Source: Lutimonas saemankumensis (lineage in GTDB: Bacteria; Bacteroidota; Bacteroidia; Flavobacteriales; Flavobacteriaceae). From it: a DNA stretch of 64,000 nucleotides. The notes beneath the pieces were generated by a model. The model made no database searches, had not been told where the DNA came from, and saw nothing but the letters and a program-made list of their open reading frames with translations. The stretch spans positions 806,001 through 870,000 of the forward strand of contig NZ_JAIUZR010000003.1 of the NCBI RefSeq assembly GCF_020171465.1, written 5' to 3'. The translations under genes were made by a program, and so were the position numbers. Of the stretch, positions 1 to 7,918 are shown piece by piece (the first letter of the stretch is position 1; each line of letters opens with the position of its first letter).

Positions 1-12
1 TACTCTTTTTCG

Positions 13-1545
13 ATGAAAATAGTCAGAACACTTATTTTACTTTTCATTTTTGCCGGTCAATCCTTGTTTGCTCAAGAGCAATCCGATGTTGACCTGAAGG
101 CACTTGACGCTTATTTTGCCCAAATGGTTAAAGACTGGGAACTTCCTTCGGCTTCCATTGGTATTGTCAAAGACGGGAATCTCGTATTTACAGGAAATTA
201 CGGGGTCAAAGAAATAGGTAAGAAGGAGATGCCTGATGAAAACACCCTCTATGCCGTCGCCTCAAATTCAAAAGCATTTACATCTGCCATATTAGGTATG
301 CTTGTTCAGGAGGGTAAACTTAAATGGGATGATAAGGTAAGGGACTATCTGCCTTATTTTGCAGTCTATGACGATTGGGTAAGTGAGCATGTAACGGTAC
401 AGGACCTGCTGAGCCATCGTGTAGGACTAGGTACCTTTAGCGGTGACAATATCTGGTATAAATCCAATCGCTCCGCAGAAGAGATCATCAAAAGTATCAA
501 ATATGTGCCACAGGCATTTGATTTTAGAGCCGGATACGGATATTCCAACCTGATGTATATCACAGCGGGAGAGCTTATCAAAACGATTACCGGCAAATCC
601 TGGGGAGAGAATGTGACAGAGCGGATACTTGAACCCTTAGGGATGGATCGTAGCATTTATAAACTTGATGATTTGGATAAAATAGGGAATTATGTAACAC
701 CTTATGTTTATCGAGACGGTGAAAATATCAAAATTGACTGGGTTGACTGGGAGACCGTTGCCGCTACCGGAGGGTTGATTTCAAGTGTTTCTGACATGTC
801 AAAATGGATGGTTTTTAACATGAATCACGGCATACATGGTAAGGATACCTTACTGACGGCTTCTACCCGTAATATGATGTGGAAACCACACAATAGCTTT
901 ATGGTAGATCAAACCAAACCGAACAACCTGGGGCGTCGTTTTTCAAGTTACGGGCTCGGATGGGGTATAAGTGACTATAAAGGAAAGCTTCGTGTGAGTC
1001 ATACAGGCGGCTATGACGGAATGATAACTGCAGTTACCATGTTGCCCGAGGAAAATCTTGGAGTAGTTGTTCTGACCAACGGAACGCAAAGCCCAATCAT
1101 GGCAGCAACCTATTACGCGCTGGATCGATTTTTAGATGAAGAAGAAATGGACTGGTCCAAATTCTATTTGGAAAGAACGAAAAAGCGTGCTGCCAATGAC
1201 AAAAGAGTGAGTTCCATAAAAAGTAAGCGGGTAATGAACACCCAGCCGACATTAAGTGAAAGTTCAATCGCTGGATCGTATTATTCTGATATGGTGGGTG
1301 GAATTAAAATTGTGGATAAAGGAGGACAGCTTAGGCTGGAATTCGAACATCATCCATTGCTCAGCGCCAGATTGAGCCACTGGCATTATGATACCTATCA
1401 AATTGAATGGGACGAACCACAGGCCTGGTTCAATTTTGGAACCATCAAATTTAACAGTAATAATAATCTTGAAGTTACAGGTTTTGACTTTGATGTCCCC
1501 AATGATGACATTTTTTTCGAAGAGTTAAAACCGAGACGAAACTAA
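13..1545 (+). CDS. Secreted beta-lactamase-family serine hydrolase (class C fold)
   Basis: A 510-residue exported hydrolase of the class C beta-lactamase/esterase superfamily. A signal peptide (residues 1-20, ending LFAQ) is followed by the three family motifs: SxxK at S84-K87 (SNSK), YxN at Y177-N179 (YSN) and HTG at H330-G332 (HTGG). The last ~100 residues match the DUF3471-type beta-barrel tail often attached to these enzymes. The catalytic serine should act in the periplasm or outside the cell. The family includes esterases, D-aminopeptidases and peptidases, and the substrate cannot be read from sequence. Only 12 bases precede the start, so its promoter is not visible. It converges on the next gene without an obvious terminator. 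Confidence 0.88.
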   Translation: MKIVRTLILLFIFAGQSLFAQEQSDVDLKALDAYFAQMVKDWELPSASIGIVKDGNLVFTGNYGVKEIGKKEMPDENTLYAVASNSKAFTSAILGMLVQEGKLKWDDKVRDYLPYFAVYDDWVSEHVTVQDLLSHRVGLGTFSGDNIWYKSNRSAEEIIKSIKYVPQAFDFRAGYGYSNLMYITAGELIKTITGKSWGENVTERILEPLGMDRSIYKLDDLDKIGNYVTPYVYRDGENIKIDWVDWETVAATGGLISSVSDMSKWMVFNMNHGIHGKDTLLTASTRNMMWKPHNSFMVDQTKPNNLGRRFSSYGLGWGISDYKGKLRVSHTGGYDGMITAVTMLPEENLGVVVLTNGTQSPIMAATYYALDRFLDEEEMDWSKFYLERTKKRAANDKRVSSIKSKRVMNTQPTLSESSIAGSYYSDMVGGIKIVDKGGQLRLEFEHHPLLSARLSHWHYDTYQIEWDEPQAWFNFGTIKFNSNNNLEVTGFDFDVPNDDIFFEELKPRRN

Positions 1546-1584
1546 GGAACTGAGATAAACTTAAAGATTCTGAAATAATTGAGA

Positions 1585-2025
1585 TCATGGTGCTGCCAAA
1601 ATTCTAATCGTATACTTTTGATTGTCATAATCCTGGGAAAAACAAAATCCATCTCCAGGTCCGTACAGATCAGCACGTAGCTCTACACGCACCTTAATTT
1701 CTTTGCTCCCTTCAAGATTTGGTGTTCCGTATATAATAAAGGTCCTTCCCTCTGATCTGTAATTAAGGCCTGAAGGAAGAAGGCCCTCCAAACTGAAACT
1801 GTATTCAAATGCATCATCATCAGCATTTTTGATATAAGCATCTATAGTCTCCGTATAAGGAACTCCTACCTGACCCGTACGTAGGGCTTTATCAGGTAGT
1901 TTTGGCCTGATCTTGTAAATACATTCTGAAATTTCTTCATTAAAAAGTTCACATGAACTCAGAGAAAGGATAAATGCAAAAGGTAAAATATATTTTGCAG
2001 ATCTTGTAGGTATAAATCTAATCAT
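1585..2025 (-). CDS. Lipoprotein with putative Ig-like (He_PIG-like) domain
   Basis: A 146-residue predicted lipoprotein. The N-terminus has a hydrophobic stretch ending in the lipobox LSSC (Cys about residue 25). The mature part contains GQVGVPYTETI, then a GLLPSGLNY stretch and a YGTPNLEGSKEIKV stretch. This order (G.pY...i.a, glP.GL......g.i.GtP...G....v.v) is typical of putative-Ig (He_PIG) domains. Such domains are usually adhesive or structural; no catalytic residues are seen. It stands alone between convergent and divergent neighbours. Function unknown. Confidence 0.7.
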   Translation of the reverse strand: MIRFIPTRSAKYILPFAFILSLSSCELFNEEISECIYKIRPKLPDKALRTGQVGVPYTETIDAYIKNADDDAFEYSFSLEGLLPSGLNYRSEGRTFIIYGTPNLEGSKEIKVRVELRADLYGPGDGFCFSQDYDNQKYTIRILAAP

Positions 2026-2095
2026 ACATTCATTATTGAGGGTCTAATTGATATTTCCAAAATTCGTGCCACAGAGGGAATACCTGATCTTTTCT

Positions 2096-2103
2096 TATCT
2101 TTA
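2096..2103 (+). promoter_or_regulatory. Promoter -7-like box of the PPK2 gene
   Basis: TATCTTTA lies 27 bases before the ATG at 2130. It differs from the Bacteroidota -7 consensus TAnnTTTG only at the last base. No well-placed TTG -33 element is seen. The same octamer sits 20-27 bases before two other starts in this window (7732 and 7919). Confidence 0.4.
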
Positions 2104-2129
2104 GAACTAACTAAAAAATCAAATTCCTT

Positions 2130-3005
2130 ATGCCAAAGATTACCCCCGATGATTACATGGTAAAAAGTTCCATAACGTTAAAAGACAGAAAGACGCTTGT
2201 TCAGCTGGATGAAGATGAGAAAGTTGAAAAACAACTGAGAAAACTGAGAAAAAAGCTTGGCAAACTACAAGATACCCTTTACGCCCATGGTAAATATGCT
2301 GTTCTGATCTGTATTCAGGGCATGGATACAGCAGGTAAAGACAGCATGATCAAAGAGGTTTTTAAAGATTTTAATACCAGTGGCCTGATTGTTCACAGTT
2401 TTAAGGTTCCCACGCCTCTGGAACTCGACCACGATTATCTCTGGAGGCATTATATAGCGCTTCCGGCAAGAGGTAAGTTTGCCATCTTTAACCGGACACA
2501 TTATGAAAATGTACTGGTTACCCGGGTTCACCCATCCTATATTCTAGGTGAAAATCAGCCTGGTATTCATACCGTGAAAGATGTTAATGAAGCTTTTTGG
2601 GACAGAAGGTTCGAAGAAATAAAAAACTTCGAGAAACATCTGGCCGACAATGGGACCATTATGTTCAAGTTCTTTCTTCACCTTTCAAAAGAAGAGCAGA
2701 AAAATCGTCTGTTACGCCGATTGAACATTGAAGATAAGCATTGGAAATTCTCTCCTGGAGACCTTAAAGAAAGAAAGCTCTGGAACGAGTATCAGGTTGT
2801 TTATGAGGATGCGATCAACAGGACCTCTACTTCTCATGCTCCCTGGTTTACCATTCCTGCTGACAATAAACCCTCTGCACGTTATATTGTAGCTTCAATT
2901 CTATATCAGGCCCTAAAGGGATATTCTGATATAAAAGAGCCTCCACTTGATGATGACATCAGGGCCCGATTGGAAGAATACAAGGCTGAATTAAATAATG
3001 AATAA
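2130..3005 (+). CDS. PPK2-family polyphosphate:nucleotide phosphotransferase
   Basis: A 291-residue member of the polyphosphate kinase 2 family, which moves phosphate between polyphosphate and nucleoside mono- or diphosphates in the cytoplasm. Motifs visible: Walker A GMDTAGKDS (about residues 64-72), the SFKVPTPLELDHDYLWR segment, and the Walker B/lid region IFNRTHYENVLVTRVHP. These match the single-domain PPK2 type and its usual length (about 260-300 residues). Whether it prefers AMP or ADP, and which direction dominates, cannot be decided from sequence. It is followed 11 bases later by a small lipoprotein gene, so the two may be co-transcribed. Confidence 0.9.
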   Translation: MPKITPDDYMVKSSITLKDRKTLVQLDEDEKVEKQLRKLRKKLGKLQDTLYAHGKYAVLICIQGMDTAGKDSMIKEVFKDFNTSGLIVHSFKVPTPLELDHDYLWRHYIALPARGKFAIFNRTHYENVLVTRVHPSYILGENQPGIHTVKDVNEAFWDRRFEEIKNFEKHLADNGTIMFKFFLHLSKEEQKNRLLRRLNIEDKHWKFSPGDLKERKLWNEYQVVYEDAINRTSTSHAPWFTIPADNKPSARYIVASILYQALKGYSDIKEPPLDDDIRARLEEYKAELNNE

Positions 3006-3016
3006 TATTTATTGTG

Positions 3017-3565
3017 ATGAAAAAAATAATACTAGCATTGCTCATTGTAACCTTGTTTGTTGGTTGTAACAAGGTAAAATCAAATCAAGATTCTAACAAG
3101 AATGAGGCTTCAGAGAAAGAGGCTGTTCCTGAAACTGTGGCTGATGAGATTGTTGTTCCGGACGTCCCCCTGGGATTTCTTGTAACTTATGAGGGTAAAT
3201 ACGCAACTCAGGAAAAGCTGTTTGAAAAAGAAGAATTTGCCCAGAGACTCAAATCACTGGATCGTTTTAACTATGAAGCGCTATTAAAGAATTATAATAC
3301 GGAAACGCCGGTGACCATTGTTGATCAGGTGGTGCACATGAGTGGATGCAGACAGCATGATTGTCCGGCCAGTGCCTATGATTTTTTTATAGACCTTGAT
3401 AATGATAATATTAACATTTTTCATTTCAGGTCAAATATGCTCAGGGTTTATCAGGAAAAAGGCTTTATTGAATTACCTCCTGCTTTTGCGAAGGAAATGG
3501 AAATCAAAAAATCAAATGCCGGCATTGGCAATACGGAAACAACAGAATCTAAATATGAACTTTAG
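3017..3565 (+). CDS. Hypothetical lipoprotein
   Basis: A 182-residue predicted lipoprotein. It begins with a short signal sequence ending in the lipobox LFVGC, then a charged linker rich in Glu, Lys and Asn. The mature domain holds a HMSGCRQHDCPASAYDFFID segment with two cysteines five residues apart, possibly a disulfide or metal site. A GTG codon at 3014 could also initiate, but ATG at 3017 gives a clean signal peptide. It lies close behind the PPK2 gene. I do not recognise a family. Confidence 0.65.
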   Translation: MKKIILALLIVTLFVGCNKVKSNQDSNKNEASEKEAVPETVADEIVVPDVPLGFLVTYEGKYATQEKLFEKEEFAQRLKSLDRFNYEALLKNYNTETPVTIVDQVVHMSGCRQHDCPASAYDFFIDLDNDNINIFHFRSNMLRVYQEKGFIELPPAFAKEMEIKKSNAGIGNTETTESKYEL

Positions 3566-3580
3566 TTAAATCAGGTATTA

Positions 3581-4900
3581 TCATTCTTTCCAAAAGGGAA
3601 TTGTTTTGTTATGCTGCATGACTATGGTGTCCTTACCATCTTGTCGCTTTTTTTGCAAGGCATTGATTTTTATCTCATATTCACCTCGATCTAAATAATC
3701 AACATCCAAAACAGTTAATAATCCAATGTTCTTTCGTTCCGGATGCTGATAGAATCTATACTTTGGATCATTAATAAGGCTGTCATTGACGAAAATCTCA
3801 AATCGTTTTGCATGGCAGGCCAGGGCCTCATCCCCATCCATTTCTAACCGTTCCTTAAAATCCGTTCTAAAAATAAAAACCCCTTTTTTGGCAGGTGTAA
3901 GCTCCGGACATATTTTCGCAATAACTTCATCATCGGACCTCCCAAAATAAGGGAGAAACAACTCTATATATGCGTTTTTTACATATCGAGAGCCAATGCT
4001 TGCCTCACCCAAAAATTCAGAACGATCCCAGGTGTCATCATAGAAATTGTTATTAATGGATTGCATCGTTCTTCGGCCGGGAAGATAGCCATGCGGCTCT
4101 ACGCGCATGCTTGTAAAAAGAGCAAAAATAAATAGATAGGGGATGAGAAAAAGAACTACTTTTTTCCCATATCGATTGTCTATAAGATTGTAGTAAATGG
4201 GCCTGTAAATAAAAGAAAGCGTTACAAAATTGTAAAATCGATAAATGGGGTAATAAATTTTACCAATGGATTTATTTCGCTTAAACCATCCCAAGGTCAT
4301 AAAATCGAAAAAATAGATAACTCCGCCAATGATGTATATCAATAATATGGGAATCAGAAGTCCAAGCCAACCCGAGCTGTAATAATCCTGCACTGCATTA
4401 ATGGCAAGACTTATTAAAATAATTCCCATTACATAAAAGCCAATGGAAATCAATATAAAAATGATGAGAAAGGTAAAACCAAAAACAATACTGCACAGGC
4501 TCTCAAGCCGCTCAATATAGTTGTCAAAACTGACTATTTTTCTTCTCAGGAACTGATCAAATTTAGGGCTAAAATTCAGGCTGTCAAAATCAATTTCATC
4601 AGAAACATAGCGTAAGCCAATGGTACTGATCCATAATCCTCTCAATAAAACATGTAAAATCAAGTTGATGATCAAAACATACCAGGTACCAACCGCTATT
4701 TGTAAAGGAAGAAACAAGGCTCCGTAATAACTGCCACCCATTGTTAAGAGCCTTAAATCATAATTTAATTGTACGAGTGGGTCATAAGCGCTGGCGAGTA
4801 AAAAAATAGCAAACCCCGATATAAGCAGTTCAAGTTGCCAGCTCTCCTGTTGAAGGATTTCTAGCCATTTGGCAAAGGATTTTTTGTTGTTCTGCGCCAT
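3581..4900 (-). CDS. Hypothetical multi-pass membrane protein
   Basis: A 439-residue membrane protein. About five to six hydrophobic helices fill the first ~270 residues (for example LELLISGFAIFLLASAY and VVLFLIPYLFIFALF). The last ~170 residues are hydrophilic and mixed alpha/beta, probably on one side of the membrane. The cytoplasmic-looking N-terminus is basic (NNKKSFAKW). It ends 15 bases from the convergent lipoprotein gene. I do not recognise a family and propose no function. Confidence 0.65.
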   Translation of the reverse strand: MAQNNKKSFAKWLEILQQESWQLELLISGFAIFLLASAYDPLVQLNYDLRLLTMGGSYYGALFLPLQIAVGTWYVLIINLILHVLLRGLWISTIGLRYVSDEIDFDSLNFSPKFDQFLRRKIVSFDNYIERLESLCSIVFGFTFLIIFILISIGFYVMGIILISLAINAVQDYYSSGWLGLLIPILLIYIIGGVIYFFDFMTLGWFKRNKSIGKIYYPIYRFYNFVTLSFIYRPIYYNLIDNRYGKKVVLFLIPYLFIFALFTSMRVEPHGYLPGRRTMQSINNNFYDDTWDRSEFLGEASIGSRYVKNAYIELFLPYFGRSDDEVIAKICPELTPAKKGVFIFRTDFKERLEMDGDEALACHAKRFEIFVNDSLINDPKYRFYQHPERKNIGLLTVLDVDYLDRGEYEIKINALQKKRQDGKDTIVMQHNKTIPFWKE

Positions 4901-5008
4901 TTTAAATTTTCATATTGTTCGGTCTAAGTTAAACAATTTGAACTTTACCTGTAATGGGCAAAAGGATATACTGTTAAAAATCTAATTCAGAAAGGTTTAA
5001 TTTCCTTT

Positions 5009-5320
5009 TTAGCGTTTTGAAACAACGAGCCAGTAATAAATAATTATGCTATAAAATATTCCTCCAAATCCCATTAATATGGCTATTGCGGGAGAGAAAA
5101 GGAGTAATAGTGCCGCAGTAAAATAGTACAAACCTACGCCTTGCATGCATTTTTTAAGTCTTCGTCGCTCAAGGTCATCTGAGGGCCAGAGCGGAGTTCC
5201 TCTAAAAATATTTTTATATGCAGGATGCACAAATTTTTCGAATAATATGGCAATCCATAAGATCAAGGTGATAATCACCAAAATGGTACTTCCAACATCG
5301 ATAACCAGGATCATGTTCAT
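5009..5320 (-). CDS. Small hypothetical membrane protein (about 3 TM)
   Basis: A 103-residue protein with an N-terminal hydrophobic helix (VGSTILVIITLILWIAILF), a central basic segment (LERRRLKKCM), and two further hydrophobic helices. It lies just upstream of, and in the same direction as, the 439-residue membrane protein, 108 bases away, so the two may share a transcript. No family recognised. Confidence 0.55.
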   Translation of the reverse strand: MNMILVIDVGSTILVIITLILWIAILFEKFVHPAYKNIFRGTPLWPSDDLERRRLKKCMQGVGLYYFTAALLLLFSPAIAILMGFGGIFYSIIIYYWLVVSKR

Positions 5321-5365
5321 TTTAAGTCGTTTATAAAAATAGGAATTCAGTATATAAAACTCTAA

Positions 5366-5507
5366 ATACTAAGCTTTAGTATAATCAGAATAGTTTAATG
5401 TGCCATGCTGAGTTTTGAATAACGATTTAGAGGGAAATTTTTCAGCCCGATCAAGGGACATTTTGAGTACGATGATGAGAATCATTTTTTTTGATGATCG
5501 TGATCAT
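5366..5507. repeat. Gene-free stretch with several perfect short palindromes
   Basis: The 260-base gap between 5321 and 5596 holds no convincing ORF but several inverted repeats. ATACTAA-GCT-TTAGTAT lies at 5366-5382 and ATGATC-GT-GATCAT at 5494-5507. A GAAGTGAA/TTCACTTC pair (5513-5520 and 5549-5556) is centred on TTGATCAA. They precede the hairpin terminator at 5563-5598. They could be operators for the small membrane-protein gene or folds in an untranslated RNA. Confidence 0.4.
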
Positions 5508-5562
5508 TTATTGAAGTGAAATTGATATTTACATTTGATCAAATTTACTTCACTTCCCCTCT

Positions 5563-5598
5563 AAAAAACCGGTTATAGTTTTCTGCAGCCGGTTTTTT
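5563..5598 (-). terminator. Rho-independent terminator after the GDSL hydrolase gene
   Basis: AAAAAACCGG at 5563-5572 pairs perfectly with CCGGTTTTTT at 5589-5598. The arm overlaps the TAA stop (5597-5599) of the minus-strand GDSL gene and supplies its T tract. The mirror symmetry means it could also stop transcription arriving on the plus strand. Confidence 0.7.
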
Positions 5599-6334
5599 AC
5601 TGTTCCAGTAATTCAAGTACCACAGGAACGATCTCTTCTACCCAAAGGCTGTACTGATACCCACTGGGATGCAAGGCATCTGAAGCCAGCGCCCCGTCGG
5701 AATCGCCAAGGTTTCTTGAGATTTCCGTGACATCAACCAATGGAACATTATTTTCTTGACAGTGCATTTTTATAAAGCCATTGTAATTATTAATTTCTGA
5801 AGCGATTCCTCCCGGATTTGCCGATCCGTATCTTGTAACTCCATAATCAGGAATGGACACCACAAACACTCTCTTGGATTCCCCGGCGAGATTCATGGAA
5901 ATATTCAGAAGTTCTTTGAACTCTTCCTGAAATTCTTCAAAAGGCCTCTGCTGATACTGATTATTCACACCTATTAAAAGAGATACCAGGTCATATTGCC
6001 CTGGCTGCTTCTCGTTTATGGCGTTCAGCAGGGCAGAAGTGGTCCATCCTGTTTGAGCTATAATATCAACTTTCTCAAGGGTAACAGATTCTTTAAGTAA
6101 TCGATCCTTTAGCTGATTTGGCCATCTCATTTCATCAGAAACACCTTGACCGATCGTATAGGAATCGCCTAGTGCAAGAAAAGTGAATGAATTTTCCATT
6201 GGGGACTGATTTAGTTGGGTATTGAATGCATTCGTATTATCTGGCTGAAAATATTCCATTCGCGAAGATGAATCATCCGAGCAGGACCATAGCAAAGAAA
6301 GGGTCACTATGAATATGTTGAAATGCAGTTTCAC
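5597..6334 (-). CDS. SGNH/GDSL-family lipoprotein hydrolase
   Basis: A 245-residue lipoprotein esterase/lipase-like protein. The start codon is GTG (no in-frame ATG nearby) and gives a signal peptide with lipobox LLWSC. Family blocks are in order: block I GDSYTIGQGV with the nucleophilic Ser, a Gly in QTGWTTSALL (block II), block III LLIGVNNQYQ with GxxN, and block V DALHPSGYQY with the Asp-His pair. This is the full catalytic set of the SGNH superfamily (Ser, Gly, Asn, His). The enzyme probably sits on the inner or outer membrane facing the periplasm. Deacetylation of sugars or lipids is possible; the substrate is not determinable. Confidence 0.85.
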   Translation of the reverse strand: MKLHFNIFIVTLSLLWSCSDDSSSRMEYFQPDNTNAFNTQLNQSPMENSFTFLALGDSYTIGQGVSDEMRWPNQLKDRLLKESVTLEKVDIIAQTGWTTSALLNAINEKQPGQYDLVSLLIGVNNQYQQRPFEEFQEEFKELLNISMNLAGESKRVFVVSIPDYGVTRYGSANPGGIASEINNYNGFIKMHCQENNVPLVDVTEISRNLGDSDGALASDALHPSGYQYSLWVEEIVPVVLELLEQ

Positions 6335-6441
6335 TAGGCTATAGGACTAGAAATTAATAAAAATGCTGACCAGGAAATCTGATCACGGGTAGGGTAAAGC
6401 AAAAATACGCTTTATCTTCAACTAAATATCTATAATTATCC

Positions 6442-7113
6442 CTAAATTGGTGTAAAGGATGACAATAGCTCGTATTCCAGATCGGATCCGTCAATATTGA
6501 TTATCGTAAATCTGAGTCCCTCACATTCGTAGATGGTGTCTTCCTGTAATCTAAAGGAATATTCTTTTTCAACTGATATTTTGTTGAGCACCCCGGACAA
6601 CAACTGATATGTAAACCTTAATTCATCATCTTGCTGACCCAGAAAGGTGAGTTTCTGAATGTAGCAATCATTGCATGGCTGTAAAGACTCTATTCGCTCA
6701 ATACTTTTTTGGATTTTATATTTCTTTTGTTTCGACATATCTCCTTCCGGAGTTACCAAAACTGAAATCACATCGAGTGAATCCTTTTGATTAATTCCTA
6801 TTCCCCAATATTTACCATCTACCAATTTGTCATTTGCATAATAGAGATCGTATCCTTTTTTTGCTCTGCGAAGTGGATATTTAGTAGCTTTTAGATGTTT
6901 GTATTTTGTGAATCCGCTTTTTACTTCAAAAGATTCAAGGATTTGAACCTGTAATGTTCTGGACATTAGTTTTGAAGAGGCAATCAGCTCCCCGGGACCT
7001 GCCTTCATTTCTTTATTCAGTTCGGGTGAAAGCAAAACCCTTTCCTGAGACTGGACCGCAAAAGGAATAAAGCATAGTAAGACAATTACACGTGAAAAAT
7101 AAAACAGTTTCAT
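6442..7113 (-). CDS. Hypothetical secreted protein
   Basis: A 223-residue protein with a clear signal peptide (MKLFYFSRVIVLLCFIPFAVQSQ region). A TTG 18 bases further upstream is possible, but the ATG at 7113 gives the normal signal sequence. The mature part is beta-rich and contains a paired CNDC (Cys-x-x-Cys) motif near the middle and another Cys near the C-terminus. No recognised family. It lies 34 bases downstream of the small four-helix membrane protein gene on the same strand. Confidence 0.6.
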   Translation of the reverse strand: MKLFYFSRVIVLLCFIPFAVQSQERVLLSPELNKEMKAGPGELIASSKLMSRTLQVQILESFEVKSGFTKYKHLKATKYPLRRAKKGYDLYYANDKLVDGKYWGIGINQKDSLDVISVLVTPEGDMSKQKKYKIQKSIERIESLQPCNDCYIQKLTFLGQQDDELRFTYQLLSGVLNKISVEKEYSFRLQEDTIYECEGLRFTIINIDGSDLEYELLSSFTPI

Positions 7114-7147
7114 AGATTCAATTTTTAGCAAATAAACTTTTTATCAT

Positions 7148-7561
7148 TTACTTCGATAATTTTTGAGCAATTTTTCCACCTATCCAGGCCATGGGTAGAT
7201 AGGCCAGTGCAATATCGGTAATCGTGAACCAAATTGGCCCTTTGATCATATAATTGGCCCAGATTCCTCCCAATAAAAATAACATCCCAATCCCCATTGA
7301 AAACTTCATTTTTTGACTCGAGGCTATCCACCCAGCCAAAATCGCTCCGGCCAAAGTTCCAAGAGCATGTGCTAAAAAAGGAAAAATAAAATATTTAAAA
7401 TCCAGGGTAGGCATTACCCTCGCGAGGGCTTCCATATCATTTGGGTCCAGATCCTTTATCGGAAAAACCAGATGTCCCGTTTTAATCAAACCCATATTTA
7501 TGATACTTCCAGACAGCCATCCAAAAAGAACGGCCAATATGTTTCTGAGGATTGGTTTCAT
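7148..7561 (-). CDS. Small four-helix membrane protein, hypothetical
   Basis: A 137-residue integral membrane protein with about four hydrophobic helices, rich in Gly and Ala (LAVLFGWLSGSIINMG, HALGTLAGAILAGWIA, MGIGMLFLLGGIW, DIALAYLPMAWIGGKIA). The GxxxG-like spacing suggests tightly packed helices. The first gene of a probable two-gene unit with the secreted protein that follows. No function assigned. Confidence 0.6.
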   Translation of the reverse strand: MKPILRNILAVLFGWLSGSIINMGLIKTGHLVFPIKDLDPNDMEALARVMPTLDFKYFIFPFLAHALGTLAGAILAGWIASSQKMKFSMGIGMLFLLGGIWANYMIKGPIWFTITDIALAYLPMAWIGGKIAQKLSK

Positions 7562-7704
7562 CTTATAATTGTTTCATTATTTTTTTCCGTATTTTTCAAC
7601 ATGAACTTAAACGGATTGTTGAAGATATAAAATTATTACCACTAACATATTCTCCGTGTTTATTGAAAATGACTTAACTCATGCTTTAATTCATTTAAAG
7701 TTCT

Positions 7705-7712
7705 TATCTTTA
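7705..7712 (+). promoter_or_regulatory. Promoter -7-like box before a 34-codon ORF
   Basis: TATCTTTA ends 19 bases before the ATG at 7732. It is the same octamer found before the PPK2 and aldo/keto reductase genes and one base away from TAnnTTTG. It supports real expression of the short ORF that follows. Confidence 0.4.
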
Positions 7713-7731
7713 GGTTTTTAAAAATCAACTG

Positions 7732-7836
7732 ATGAAAAATTTTTTGGAGTTAATCCTTGCCATGTTCCTTGCCTTCATTTTGATCATCTCACTCCCCTTA
7801 CTAATGATCCATGAGACCAAGGTTATTATTGAATAA
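7732..7836 (+). CDS. Predicted 34-residue single-pass membrane peptide
   Basis: A 34-codon ORF, ATG to TAA, that fits as a small membrane protein. The N-terminus MKNFLELIL leads into one uninterrupted hydrophobic helix (AMFLAFILIISLPLLMI), and the tail is polar (HETKVIIE). The composition is what a real transmembrane peptide would show and not what random AT-rich sequence usually gives. A promoter-like box lies 20 bases upstream, and the stop is followed by 82 bases before the next gene. Function unknown. Confidence 0.45.
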   Translation: MKNFLELILAMFLAFILIISLPLLMIHETKVIIE

Positions 7837-7887
7837 AAGATTTTACCCACATTGAAACTCTACTTTCTGAACTGTACTCAAAATTAG

Positions 7888-7895
7888 TATCTTTA
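7888..7895 (+). promoter_or_regulatory. Promoter -7-like box of the aldo/keto reductase gene
   Basis: TATCTTTA, 23 bases before the TTG start at 7919. It supports the choice of that start, because no ATG is present in the leader and an in-frame stop lies upstream at 7868. Confidence 0.35.
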
Positions 7896-7918
7896 ACATA
7901 ACTAATCGTATAAGTAGT

